The notes under the pieces are model-generated. The model ran no database searches. It was not told the DNA's origin and saw only the letters and a program-made list of their open reading frames with translations. DNA of 64,000 nucleotides from positions 331,001 through 395,000 of the forward strand of contig NW_026732319.1 in the NCBI RefSeq assembly GCF_028476545.1. Reading direction: 5' to 3'. Shown one piece after another: positions 1 through 10,372 of this stretch. A program made the translations under genes and the position numbers. Positions within the stretch are counted from its first letter, which is position 1. Every line of letters begins with the position of its first letter. This DNA is from Physella acuta. Lineage: Eukaryota > Mollusca > Gastropoda > Physidae.

Positions 1-1779
1 GGGTAAGCCCAGACTTGTTTTTTCTGGAAGCATAGACTCCAGTTTGGGAGTCGAATTTCTTGACGATGATGGTAGGTGTGGTTCAGACGTTGTGTCAGCC
101 AATTGTTTGGTCTGGCTTCTTGTCACCGCACATGCAGGATTCAGTTCATAATCATTATCTGGAACTGTTGACAAAGGGTCTGAAACCGTACAGGGATATA
201 CTTTGCTTCCCGCAAGGTCATTCCCTAGAAGTAGGTGTACTCCTGGGACAGGAATACTATCTATCACACCTAAAATGACCTCACCTTCGACGAGATGATG
301 TTTCAGGGCAAACTTGTGTAGAGGGACGACAGTAGATTTTGTCCCCACTCCCTGGATAATGGAAATCCTTCCGGTGTTCGTCTCAGGTGTAATGTCCATT
401 GAACTTTTCAAAAGGAGTGATTGTGACGCTCCTGTGTCTCTTAGAACGGTGATATTCTTCTGAGACAACGGATCACCTGGTTTGCTAATGATGGCTTCGG
501 CAATAAAAGATGAAAAGTCAACTTTTCTCGATCCCTCGAGATCGGTAGACTCGGAAGAAACTGGATGGTGGCGAGAACAGTCAAAATGTGACTGCACATA
601 ATGTGTGGAGACTTGACTACCTTCTTGCGGACACTTAGGGTTAGAGTCCTTTAGAATTCTAGAGTTCATAGTTGAACTGGCTGCTTGAGGGGATAGAGCA
701 TAGTGCGCGGAAGTACGCACCACCTCTCTGTTATATTGACGACGTTTGTAACAGTCTTTGACAAGATGACCAGGTCTTTTGCAGAACTGGCATACTGCTC
801 GACGATTGAGAGTTGATCTTGGTTTCTCTCTGGACTGTAATGCCTTCACGTGTTGGCCAACAGGAGGATTGCTGCCAAAAAGGGGAAGCACGGGGTTGAG
901 GCGGTTTCCTGACACTGGTGGTTTCTTATGCACCAACATATATGTGTCAGCCGACTCAGCAGCCTTCTGGATGTCAGTTATCTTGTTATCCAGTATGTGT
1001 AGTCGTATCTCTTCAGGCAGGGACGATAGGAATTCTTCCCTTAGGATAAGTGACCTGAGTTTCTCAAACTCAGAAACTTCCTCAGAGTGTAGCCACCTTG
1101 AGAATATTTTCTCCTTTTCAAAGAGAAATTCCACATATGACTGAGTGGGTAACTTGCGGAGTGTTCGGAATTTTGTCCGATAGGCCTCGGGCGTCAGTGC
1201 GTAGGCCTTCAAAATGGCAGTCTTGACCAAACTATAGTTATTTTGAACGTCGTGAGAGAGTGCCTGGTATGTTTTTGCAGCTTTCCCAGTAAGGACAGAG
1301 CTCAATAAAGCAGTAATGGAAGTTTCGGGCCATTCACATGTCTTCGCTAAACTCTCAAATGAGTTAAAGAAAACGACCAAATCTGTTTCATCAAATTTAG
1401 GAACTAATTTCCCAAATTTGGCAATCACTTGCCCTACCGACAACTTTTTTGGATCTACCAGAGAAGTGACATCACTAACTTGACCAAACTCTAATTCCAA
1501 CCTCCTCTTGTCTAAAGCAATTTTAGCCTCTAACTCCTTTTCTTTTAATAAAAGCTCCCTCTCTTCTATAGATTTCTCCTCGCGGAGCAACACACTAGCT
1601 AACAAACTTTCATCAAATACTCCTTCATTAATGAAATGAACAACAATTTTATCTCTCAACACCTCTGACTTCTGCGTAACAGAATAATCCAATTTCAATT
1701 CCTTAACAACACTAACCAAAACTTTTCTACTCAACTTTTCTACATCTTCAACAGTGGGATTAGCCAAAAAAGACTCCAT
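1..1779 (-). CDS. Gag-protease frame of the LTR element (partial)
   Basis: An open frame of 593 codons starts at an ATG about 250 bp inside the LTR and continues off the window. The N-terminal part is charged and helical, as Gag capsid regions are. A zinc knuckle of the form C-x2-C-x4-H-x4-C lies near residues 329-342. The retropepsin active site DTGAS is at residues 448-452, and a second retropepsin block, LLLGNDL, follows downstream. Pol would follow to the left. This is a mobile-element gene, not a host gene. Confidence 0.85.
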   Translation of the reverse strand, partial: MESFLANPTVEDVEKLSRKVLVSVVKELKLDYSVTQKSEVLRDKIVVHFINEGVFDESLLASVLLREEKSIEERELLLKEKELEAKIALDKRRLELEFGQVSDVTSLVDPKKLSVGQVIAKFGKLVPKFDETDLVVFFNSFESLAKTCEWPETSITALLSSVLTGKAAKTYQALSHDVQNNYSLVKTAILKAYALTPEAYRTKFRTLRKLPTQSYVEFLFEKEKIFSRWLHSEEVSEFEKLRSLILREEFLSSLPEEIRLHILDNKITDIQKAAESADTYMLVHKKPPVSGNRLNPVLPLFGSNPPVGQHVKALQSREKPRSTLNRRAVCQFCKRPGHLVKDCYKRRQYNREVVRTSAHYALSPQAASSTMNSRILKDSNPKCPQEGSQVSTHYVQSHFDCSRHHPVSSESTDLEGSRKVDFSSFIAEAIISKPGDPLSQKNITVLRDTGASQSLLLKSSMDITPETNTGRISIIQGVGTKSTVVPLHKFALKHHLVEGEVILGVIDSIPVPGVHLLLGNDLAGSKVYPCTVSDPLSTVPDNDYELNPACAVTRSQTKQLADTTSEPHLPSSSRNSTPKLESMLPEKTSLGLP

Positions 1780-2028
1780 AACACTAACTTTCAAATCACA
1801 ACAAGCCTAGATCCTTTAAATTAATACACAGCGTTGGGCCGTGTACTTGACCTCTAAATGTAGGACGTGACACGTCTGCTTATTTGACCTAGATACTCTA
1901 GCCTGAGCGCGCGTTGTAAGAACACTGCGCTACTGGATATAAAAACAACTAAATCCAACTAACCTTAGTATTCAACTGATATAACCAACAACTGGAACGA
2001 CAGATCAAATCTCGGCGAGCTCCCACTT

Positions 2029-2746
2029 TGTAACGTTAACCTATCTATCAGCCAAATAGAAGGAGAACGTCCCCGGATTCTTTTTTCGGGGTCATATGCA
2101 AATACCTTACGGCCTAAGTGGATGAACCTTAACACAACGACACACTAGGGCTCGAATTCAATGTCTAGGGAAGCTAGTGATACTATTGTAATTAACACTC
2201 ATCCAATCTACATATAACCTTTAATCAGCGAACACAGTAGTGGCAGAACACAAGGTTGAAACTAGATAAAATATTTAATGTATAAAATATCAAAAACCCA
2301 ACTTACACAATGTAGGAAAAAACACTATCACAGATTTCTACACTGTCTAAAAAACAGCCACAGGCCACACAACACTGCTGTAGCTTCAGGAATTACTTAG
2401 CGACAAGTAATATTAAACTAGAAGACTAAATCAACTGAAGAAAGCAAGGCACACACAGGTCTTAAGTACTCTCACGTTCAAATGGTCAGAGTCTATAGCC
2501 GGACAATATGGACGGCTGCCTGATCAAGGTAAAACTCTCCGGTAGACTGCCAGGTCAAGAAAAACTGCCTCGTGTTGCGAGTGTGCAGTGCAATTAAAGA
2601 CTTCTGCGACAGGGGAGGCTATCCTCAACTCATGTAGCCATTGGTTGGGATAATCATCTGATCAGAATCATTCAATCAGATCTTAATGGAAAATTTCTAT
2701 GTCTCAAACACCTTAATTAGTCAGTGGAAAAACCCCAGGTGTTACA
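2029..2746 (-). repeat. 5' LTR of the retrotransposon (718 bp)
   Basis: On the plus strand the segment begins TGTAACG and ends TGTTACA, the short inverted termini expected of an LTR. Next to its inner edge, on the element strand, is TGGGAGCTCGCC, which starts with TGG as a tRNA primer-binding site does, two bases from the LTR. The partner LTR is outside the window. Confidence 0.8.
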
Positions 2747-3379
2747 CCATCATTCCATATAAGGAATTATACAATGTCAAAATAAAAATGACTCGACCTA
2801 AGTAGGTCACAATCCCCTGCCGTTGGCGTGACTTTACACTAGATATAAAGTAACACAAACACCAACATTACACATCTAGTCTGACGTCATACGTCCGGCC
2901 TGGTTTGCATCTTGTTATCAAAATATTGCTCACTTGTACTCAACCGATTTGTTTAAAACTTGTCATGTTAGTCAATATACGATACCAAGGCATAGTTACA
3001 TGAACTTTAATTTCAGCAGATTTGAGATGTTTTTAAAATTAAATTAATGCTATTAATATATAATACTAATTGCACAGCTCATTTACTCATATAATCGGTC
3101 CATTTGACTTCTACGCATGTTTTTATACATGTTATTTTGTTAATACTGAGATGTAAAAAAATATATTAAAATATTATAACATCAGTATGAATATAAAAGT
3201 AGTTAACAATTATTTTCTTTGAATAAAATAACGCATGTAGTCTTCAAAATGTCGAATTTAGATTCAGTAGAATAAAAATAGCGTACCTTGTGTCAAAAAA
3301 AAATTAATTTAAATTATTTCTCCAAGAACATGGGTTATCTATTTATTTTAAAAAAGAGTTAAATTTTGTTTCCTGTCTA
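2747..3379. other. AT-rich intergenic sequence, no gene seen
   Basis: The stretch between the LTR and CAP gene 1 has no convincing coding frame. It is rich in A/T runs and may hold upstream regulatory sequence for gene 1, but no motif stands out. Confidence 0.5.
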
Positions 3380-3425
3380 TGAAAACAGTTTTTAATCTAG
3401 CCACCCATCTAACCCTAACCCCACA
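3370..3425 (+). promoter_or_regulatory. Conserved block upstream of CAP gene 1
   Basis: About 35 bp including TGTCTATGAAAACAG and TTTTTAATCTAGCCACCC recur almost unchanged just upstream of CAP gene 2. The TCTAG|CCACC part could be a 3' splice site ending a 5'UTR intron, as seems likely for gene 3, or plain 5'UTR. Conservation between paralogues is directly visible; the role is inferred. Confidence 0.5.
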
Positions 3426-6049
3426 ATGAAGACCATCCTGTTTTTGCTGGCTGTGGTAGCTGTGGCCCAGGCAGGCGTGACCTTGAACTTGACGTCTGCT
3501 GTTATAAGCGCATTCCTAAAGGCTCACAACGACGTGAGGAATGATCTGGGTATCCCGTCTTTGGTAAGTTCTTCTTGTTTGTCGTCTGCAAATCGCTAGG
3601 TCTGGTAAGTTGTTTGTGTTTTGTATGTCATATGTTGCTAGGTCTGGTAAGTTGTTTGTGTTTTATATGCCATGTGTTGCTACCTCTGGTAAGTTGATAG
3701 TGTTTTGTGTGCCATATGTTGCTACCTCTGGTAAGTTGATCTTGTATGTCACTTGCTTGATTCTAACTGTTGTATTTTGATCGTGTATGTCGCATGTATG
3801 ATGCTGTGGTATGTGTATGTGGTGTGTCGCCAGACAGATGCTAGCTCAGGTATATTTACCCAAAGTTTGGATGTTAGTTAAAATGAAACTTATTAAGGTT
3901 CCAACACTCCGTAATTAATCATTCAACAATGGCGGAAACACAAATTATAATTAATATCACACACCATATTATCCTGCGTGTATTGTGTAACCTAGACTAA
4001 TTTAAAGCAGCGGTTGACTAGCGGCCAATAGAGAAGGAAAAGCCACTTTTCTCAGTGTATACATGTTATGTTTGTGTACACATTAAATATATAAGGAATT
4101 TGTTTTTAACAACAATGTATATCCAAATCCTAATTTATTGTAGCTTAATCGGTAATAAAACTATAGGATAATTTTATGTAATACTTATTGCTGGTTTAAC
4201 GTCAAGATTTGACATAGAAAGCTGGTCATTGTGGCATTTATCGTCCGGGGGTGGGGTGGGGGGTGGGTGGAACTAACGTCGTCTTTGCAACATATATTTG
4301 TATTTTTAATTACATATTCTCACCAGGTATGGGACGCTAAACTGGCCGATTTCGCAAAAGACTGGACATCCAAGTGTGTTTATAAACACAGCAATGGACC
4401 TTACGGGGAGAATTTATACGCATCTTCACGTAAGAATACCATAGCTGACCTCGTAGAAGTGGAACCATGGTGGCTTTTTTAAAGAGATTCCTGATGTGAC
4501 GATTAATCTACCTGTCTTGTTTCAGCTTTGAACAAAAACGCCACAACCTTGGCCCACCGAAGCGCAGCAGCGTGGAAAAAAGAACTGGCTTATGTTGGCC
4601 CTGACTGGGACTGTATTAGTGGGACACCTACCTGTGGTCATTATTCACAGGTGAGACGTCGTATTATATACTACATATCAGCAGTGAGATATTGTGACAC
4701 GTCATTGGTTTAATGTATATACGAGCATTATGTATCGTCCCTTAACTCTTGTTATGGTCGTTGGGACACCACAGTGTTGTGTGTCAAGAGCTAAGTGCAA
4801 CATGACGGTTCTCACCCCTATCAATGCCTGACCACTGCCTGATGTCTCCATCTAGGAGGCCTGCCTTGCTCACGAGTACGTGGCCGTAGAAGTTCATCTA
4901 GAAACTCTTGCACTTTGCCCCCCCCCCCCGAAAAAATTCCACCGCCCCCCCCCCCCGCCGCACGAAATTAAATTTTATATAATTTATATAGAAAATATAT
5001 ACTTTTAACAGTGTCCGCTCCACCCCCCCCCCCCGAAGAAAGTCTGCCGCCCCCCCCCCCCCCCCCCCGAAAATTTCAAGTGCCCCCCCCCCCCCCCCCC
5101 CGTAGAAAAAAGTCTGGAAGAAACACTGCTTACACCCTGGCCGGTGGCCTTACTGGAAGGCCAGAGATGCCTTGTTAGCATCAGTTGTGTGATTTTGGAG
5201 TTTTCTAGATGGACGGCTGTCCCTAGCTATCGATCCTCATATGCTTAGGGGTTCGAACTCTGGAGTTTGTGGTTTAGCAACATTGAGCTATACCAACCTG
5301 ACCACCTCGACCCTGAACCAACATTAGTGGCGTGTTAATTCATCGCCAGGCGGAAATTAAAAATCCAGGTCGAGATACAGAATATTGTTAGTGAATATCA
5401 TTAGTGAGATATGAAAAAATCCAGGTCGAGACACAGAATATTGTTAGTGGATATCATTAGTGAGACATTAAAAGTCCAGGTCGAGACACATAATATTGTT
5501 AGTGAATATCATTAGCGAGACATTAAAAGTCCAGGTCGAGACACAGAATATTGTTAGTCAATATCAATAGTGTGACATTAAAATTCGTTAAATTCGTTAA
5601 ATGAAAATTGGTGAAACATCTCAAAAAGTCGTCAATGAAACAACTTTCAACAAATTTAGTGTAACTTAAAATAATATCGTAAGTGAGGCTTATAAAATCA
5701 TCATTAATTAGACGTATTACAATGACATAGCTGTCTATAGCGTGGTCTGAAGACAGATCGCTCGATGATGACCCAAAAGTCTCGGGTTCGGATCTTGGTC
5801 AAGTCATGGGACTATCGGACATCATAAAACATCATATCAAGCTTTTAATTACTTTAATCAATAATTAAATTTTATAAGTCTAATTAGTTTTGATTATCTT
5901 ATAACAATTTGAACTAAACTAGTGTGTGGTTGGTTCATCTACAGATGGTGTGGAGAGATTCAACATCAGTTGGCTGTGCCATCACTCAGTGTGTGAATGT
6001 TGCTGGTGTTATGCCCAACATCGTCTCTTGTAACTATGACCCACCATGA
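3426..6049 (+). CDS. CAP/SCP-family secreted protein, gene 1 (last donor lost)
   Basis: Four exons read as one frame: 3426-3563, 4327-4429, 4526-4650 and 5945-6049, with GT-AG introns between them. The product has a signal peptide (MKTILFLLAVVAVAQA), the AHNDVR helix, KHS-x3-YGENLY, CGHYSQMVW and CNYDPP, i.e. the CAP fold with its His/Glu cleft residues and six cysteines. In genes 2, 3 and 5 the fourth exon ends CCACC|GT; here it reads CCACCATGA, so the donor is gone and translation meets TGA at 6047-6049, giving about 156 residues. The former fifth exon (GNYVGEEPY) survives at 6470-6500. CAP proteins are extracellular; the ligand is unknown. The gene may still make a protein about 10 residues short or may be a young pseudogene. 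Confidence 0.8.
3563..3760 (+). repeat. Intron 1 minisatellite carrying copies of the splice donor
   Basis: About five units of roughly 42 bp, each starting (T)CTGGTAAGTT or the real TTTGGTAAGTT, run from the exon 1 donor into the intron. Every unit keeps an apparently good GTAAGT donor. Same phenomenon as in introns of genes 2, 3 and 5. Confidence 0.75.
4898..5128 (-). mobile_element. Poly-G MITE, copy 1 (minus), in intron 3 of gene 1
   Basis: Four long C tracts are separated by short AT-rich pieces. The right end reads CTGGAAGAAACACTG, the reverse complement of the family terminus CAGTGTTTCTTCCAG; the left end is degraded. Internal blocks (GTGTCCGC, ATATACTTTTAACAG) match the copies at 19.6 and 30.1 kb. 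No coding capacity. Confidence 0.65.
5345..5590 (+). repeat. Intron 3 minisatellite of gene 1, ~58 bp unit
   Basis: About four tandem copies of a unit containing CCAGGTCGAGACACAGAATA and TTGTTAGTGAATATCATTAG. Non-coding, inside the intron between exons 3 and 4. Confidence 0.65.
5728..5830 (+). mobile_element. tRNA-like SINE head in the intron
   Basis: GCGTGGTCTGAAGACAG followed by TCTCGGGTTCGGATC resembles the A and B boxes of a tRNA-derived SINE. A related sequence sits at the same place before exon 4 of gene 2 (about 19310-19400), so the insertion may predate the gene duplication. Confidence 0.4.
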
Positions 6050-6469
6050 GATCATATTTTTTTTTTTCTTCACTATCAACTTTTTGTTGGACCATGAGTA
6101 AACCTTTGTTTTTTCACTACCTATTTCTTGAAGAGACAAACGTTGACATTATATTTCAGTACAAGTCCATGTAGAAAAATTGTTTTCACATTTTAATTCG
6201 ACACAATTCCTTCGTTGCTATTGGCCACAGAGATCAAAACCTTTATTTTAAAATATTAATTTGTTGTAATTTTTCTTGCATTCAAAAACTTTGTCGTATT
6301 TAAACGTTATGTCTATTAAAGTATCAATAGCAAAATTAGTCTTTGTGAATTTATTTTCGAACTTTGAGTTTAACAATATTTCGTTTATAATTCTCAAGCT
6401 AATATCAGTACACTGTAGATAGAAGTTATAAAACAAGTCTTTTTAATTCTTGTTACCCTTTTACCACAG

Positions 6470-6500
6470 AGGCAACTACGTTGGAGAAGAGCCGTATTAG
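6470..6500 (+). pseudogene. Stranded fifth exon of CAP gene 1
   Basis: After an acceptor-like TTTTACCACAG the sequence reads A GGC AAC TAC GTT GGA GAA GAG CCG TAT TAG, the conserved CAP C-terminus GNYVGEEPY plus stop, in the phase used by the intact paralogues. Because the donor of exon 4 is lost it can no longer be joined in the usual way. AATAAA motifs follow near 6600 and 6670. Confidence 0.75.
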
Positions 6501-7139
6501 ATGCAGACATTTACTGTCAATGCAGATCGGATGTAATTTTTGGATTCAGACAGTGCATGCTCCATATAACAAATCGACATGTAAAATCTGTTCAGAAAAA
6601 TAAATTTTATGTTTCGTGAGAAAATGTGTTTACAAGAAAGTGTTCTGAAGGTTCTTTGGAAGTCAAAAATAAAAGTTTTAAAATGTACATAGTAATACTT
6701 TTATTTTTAAAGTGTTTTTTTTTTATTTTTTTTTGTTATAAACATTTGTAGTTGATACAGGACAGGAAACGAACGCAACTTTCAAAACATGATGCCAAAG
6801 AATTATGTCGCTCCGGTTTCCTTTATTAGAATCAAATTATTCTTTAATTTATTATCATGCGTTTCCGTGATTTTTTTCTTTTATATAATTTTTTATTTTA
6901 AAATATATTGTAAAAATACAATTGAAATGTATTAGTAAATTGGGACGTTAGTTAAACCCATCTGTGTAAATGTCTTTTAGAGGCATTTTACAATTTCATT
7001 TGCCTTGTTTTCTTGAGTTTACCTAAATATTTTATGTTAAGGTTTATTATTGTGCGGTGTGCACTGTAAATTTAAACAAAAAAGTAAAGAAATTTTGGAA
7101 ACCTGCACCGTTTAGTACAGTATAATTGACACGTCAGTA
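6501..7139. other. AT-rich sequence downstream of gene 1
   Basis: It holds the likely polyadenylation signals of gene 1 and otherwise nothing recognisable. Confidence 0.4.
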
Positions 7140-7400
7140 TGGTGGAAAAAGGCCCCTGGTAGTATATGGGGAAGTGGCTGTCGGGTGGGAGATATATTAT
7201 CTAAGGACAACCGGGTAGAAGACGGAGGGGTACGACTTTACCCTGCATTCAGTAGGGTGGAAGATAAGCCTGGTGAGAACCAAATGACAGAAGTGACCGA
7301 TACACGGTAATCAAACCGATATCCAAGCCAGTTAGTCGGAGCTTGCCGCGTTGAAGCCTGTCTGGCTAATGGGAGACACCTCCTGAGCCGCAGTGATGCC
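7140..7400. repeat. GC-richer unidentified insert
   Basis: This block (AAAGGCCCCTGGTAGTATATGG to CCGCAGTGATGCCCGTAAAG) is markedly less AT-rich than its surroundings and directly abuts the tRNA-His array. It resembles a fragment of a LINE tail in style, but I could not identify a family. Confidence 0.3.
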
Positions 7401-7411
7401 CGTAAAGAAAA

Positions 7412-7656
7412 AATAAAATACTTAAAAAAAAACTTTTTAAAAAACCACGTTTTTCTTGTGGACTAAAAAGTAGAAAATAACTATTTACATACATTTGATG
7501 ACAAAAAACGTGGGTACGTTCACCATCAAATTTCCCGACCCATCTGCCCGACCCACGTTTTTTGTCATCAAATGTATGTAAATAGTTATTTTCTACTTTT
7601 TAGTCCACAAGAAAAACGTGGTTTTTTAAAAAGTTTTTTTTTAAGTATTTTATTTT
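7412..7656. repeat. Palindrome L1
   Basis: Inverted arms of about 100 bp, nearly perfect, around a ~35 bp loop (ACGTTCACCATC...CATCTGCCCG). The inner stem carries TTTACATACATTTGATGAC and its complement. Confidence 0.9.
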
Positions 7657-7734
7657 CTCCTTTTTAGTCCGTTGCTACACATGAAAAACGTGGTTTTTAA
7701 AAAAGTGTTTATAAATACACGGACTAAAAAAATC

Positions 7735-7806
7735 TTGAGCGACCAGGATTCGAACCTGGGTTGTCGCGGCCACAACGCGAAGTACTAACCACTATACGAT
7801 CACGGC
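7735..7806 (-). tRNA. tRNA-His-like sequence L1 (anticodon GTG, broken acceptor stem)
   Basis: D arm, anticodon stem TCGCG/CGCGA with loop TTGTGGC, and T arm CCAGG-TTCGAAT-CCTGG are intact. The 5' acceptor strand GCCGTGA faces TCGCTCA, so the outer three pairs fail. A T-run follows. Probably a tRNA pseudogene. Confidence 0.7.
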
Positions 7807-8083
7807 CAGCGCGCTCACATCGATTGGGGCCGAAGTAACTGTGTCTATAGGCCTCCAGTCTTGTCGGTATCTTTAGAAATCATGTCCTCAATTTTATGGT
7901 CCTTGGGGCGTAATTAAATTAAGCTAATTACGGTCTCTAATTGCTAGTTTTTATGATTGCATCTGAAATTGTTAGGCGAAAGTAACCTGCATGCCAAATT
8001 TCAGAACTATAGAACAATCAGAAGTGGGCAAATTTTCGATGTCAATTTTAACAACAAACACATCCACGCGAAGCTGAGTTAAT

Positions 8084-8327
8084 AATAAAATACTTAAAAA
8101 AAACTTTTTTAAAAAAACCACGTTTCTCTTGTGGACTAAAAAGTAGAAAATAACTATTTACATACATTTGATGACAAAAAACGTGGGTACGTTCACCATC
8201 AAATTTCCCGACCCATCTGCCCGACCCACGTTTTTTGTCATCAAATGTATGTAAATAGTTATTTTCTACTTTTTAGTCCACAAGAAAAACGTGGTTTTTT
8301 TAAAAAAGTTTTTTTTAAGTATTTTAT
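8084..8327. repeat. Palindrome L2
   Basis: Same architecture, inner stem and loop orientation as L1. Confidence 0.9.
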
Positions 8328-8469
8328 TTTCTCCTTTTTAGTCCGTTGCTACACATGAAAAACGTGGTTTTTAAAAAAGTTTTTTATATAGTTTATTTTC
8401 TACTTTATCTAATGACTTGATTAAGTATGACTTTACTAAGTGTTTATAAATACACGGACTAAAAAAATC

Positions 8470-8541
8470 TTGAGCGTCCAGGATTCGAACCTGGGTTGTC
8501 GCAGCCACAACGCGAAGTACTAACCACTATACGATCACGGC
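8470..8541 (-). tRNA. tRNA-His-like sequence L2 (broken acceptor stem)
   Basis: As L1, with one further change at the acceptor/T-stem junction. Anticodon GTG. Probably not functional. Confidence 0.65.
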
Positions 8542-8837
8542 CAGCGCGCTCACATCGAATGGGGCCGAAGTAACTGTGTCAATAAGCCTACAGTCTTGTC
8601 GGTATCTTTAGAAATCATGTCCTCAATTTTATGGTCCTTGGGGCGTAATTAAATTAAGCTAATTACGGTCTCTAATTGCTAGTTTTTATGATTGCATCTG
8701 AAATTGTTAGGCGAAAGTAGCGTGTATGCCAAATTTCAGATCTCTAGAGCAATCAGAAGTGGGCTAATTTTCGATGTCAATTTTAACAACAAACAAACAA
8801 ATCCACAAACGCGAAGCTGAGTTAAGAAAAACGTGTT

Positions 8838-9078
8838 AATAAAATACTTAAAAAAAACTTTTTAAAAAACCACGTTTTTCTTGTGGACTAAAAAGTAGAA
8901 AATAACTATTTACATACATTTGATGACAAAAAACGTGGGTACGTTCACCATCAATTTTCCCGACCCATCTGCCCGACCCACGTTTTTTGTCATCAAATGT
9001 ATGTAAATAGTTATTTTCTACTTTTTAGTCCACAAGAAAAAAGTGGTTTTTTAAAAAGTTTTTTTTAAGTATTTTATT
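8838..9078. repeat. Palindrome L3
   Basis: Same architecture as L1 and L2, with small differences near the arm ends. Confidence 0.9.
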
Positions 9079-9156
9079 TTCTCCTTTTTAGTCCGTTGCT
9101 ACACATGAAAAACGAGGTTTTTAAAAAAGTGTTTATAAATACACGGACTAAAAATC

Positions 9157-9228
9157 TTGAGCGACCAGGATTCGAACCTGGGTTGTCGCGGCCACAACGC
9201 GAAGTACTAACAACCATACGATCACGGC
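9157..9228 (-). tRNA. tRNA-His-like sequence L3 (broken acceptor stem)
   Basis: As L1 but with a change in the D loop (CAACCATACG on the plus strand). Anticodon GTG. Confidence 0.65.
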
Positions 9229-9873
9229 CAGCGCGCTCACATCGATTGGGGCCGAAGTAACTGTGTCATTAGGACTCCAGTCTTGTCGGTATCTTTAGAA
9301 ATCATGTCCTCAATTTTATGGTCCTTGGGGCGTAATTAAATTAAGCTAATTACGGTCACTAATTGCTAGTTTTTATGATTGCATCTGAAATTGTTAGGCG
9401 AAAGTAGCATGCATGCCAAATTTCAGGTCTCTAGAGCAATCAGAAGTGGGCTAATTTTCGATGTCAATTTTAACAACAAACATCCAAACAACCAAACAAA
9501 CAAACGCGAAGCTGAGTTAAGAAAAACGTTTTAAAAACGTGTTAAAAAGGAAATATGACAGCAACTAGCAATTGAGTCCCCTAACCAATAGGAACAGCAA
9601 CTCTGGTTTACTGTTGGAGTAATCACGATAATCCATGATCTCTTCATCTCATGCACTGGTGAGCTACCTATGATTCCACATCTCTATGTGCAAGTATTTG
9701 CTCCGGAAATAAAACTGAGTTGTATATGGTAGACAGATACTTGCATTAAAGAGTAAGGGTTGTTTTTTTTTTAAAGAGGTCTATTTTGGTAGGGTAATAT
9801 TTTTAAGATTATAAAACGAGTAGTTTAGATTACACCATTAGCATTCTCGTCACACCCTCGAGATTATGACAGT

Positions 9874-9912
9874 CACATTTTATTGCTCACAGTTTGCGGT
9901 CATTTCTCACAG
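9874..9912 (+). pseudogene. Possible CAP exon 3 relic
   Basis: ACAGTTTGCGGTCATTTCTC followed by ACAG|GTATAC reads T-V-C-G-H-F-S-Q then a donor-like GT, the same order as the end of CAP exon 3 (PTCGHYSQ|GTGAG). Nothing upstream aligns well, and no partner exons were found nearby, so it may be a leftover of a lost CAP copy or chance. Confidence 0.4.
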
Positions 9913-10254
9913 GTATACGAGAGAAAGATTAATTCGCTCTATCGAAACTGCATATTTCTTAAAATAAAACATTCCGTTTATATAAAACTAAAACTTAAAA
10001 GTGTTTGTCAGCACCTTCATGCTTCTTCAATACTTGCCCCCTCCCCCCCCCCCATTCAGCATACCTACCATGAGTAGGGCAACACCTCTTCCTTCTCCTA
10101 CCACACGCAAACTAGATCTCATTTCATTGTTTTAGTATTTCGACAACATTTAACAACAATTTCATAACAAATACAAGTTCAAACACCAACAAAGTTTCTC
10201 TACTGTTTCTCTTGAGCTAAATCTCACAACCTCTAAGCTGAGCAATTTAAAAAC

Positions 10255-10372
10255 AAATCGCGTCAACTATCTGTTATCTATACTGTCATTAAAAAAATCG
10301 CGTTAACATGTTATCTCTACTGTCATTAAAAAAATCGTGTCAACTATTTGTTATCTCTACTGTCATCGGTTA
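10255..10372 (+). repeat. ~38-50 bp minisatellite
   Basis: Three copies of AAAATCGCGT(C/T)AAC followed by TGTTATCTCTACTGTCATTA. No other signal. Confidence 0.5.

Larger units (their letters stand above)
1..2746 (-). mobile_element. Ty3/gypsy-like LTR retrotransposon, 5' part, running off the window
   Basis: Read on the minus strand, the element starts with an LTR at the right, then a leader, then a long open Gag-protease frame that leaves the window at position 1. The order LTR, Gag with a CCHC knuckle and retropepsin, with nothing between, fits a Ty3/gypsy-type element; the family call is tentative because reverse transcriptase lies outside the window. The visible part looks whole. Only one LTR is visible, so age cannot be estimated from LTR divergence; the open frame suggests it is fairly young. 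Confidence 0.85.
7411..9547 (-). repeat. Left array: three palindrome/tRNA-His units
   Basis: Three tandem units of about 675-755 bp. Each has, left to right on the plus strand: a long palindrome (~245 bp), a linker with a second small inverted pair (TTTTTAGTCCGT/ACGGACTAAAAA), a 72 nt tRNA-His-like sequence on the minus strand, and a ~330 bp conserved body ending at GCGAAGCTGAGTTAA. The same units in the opposite orientation form the right array at 14312-16611, so the two arrays are a giant inverted repeat around 4.8 kb. The design recalls Foldback-type transposons, whose long inverted ends are built of tandem subrepeats; no transposase is visible. Confidence 0.75.

Noticed and set aside
779-1144. 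Plus-strand 121-codon frame
   Set aside because: Shadow of the Gag frame on the minus strand.
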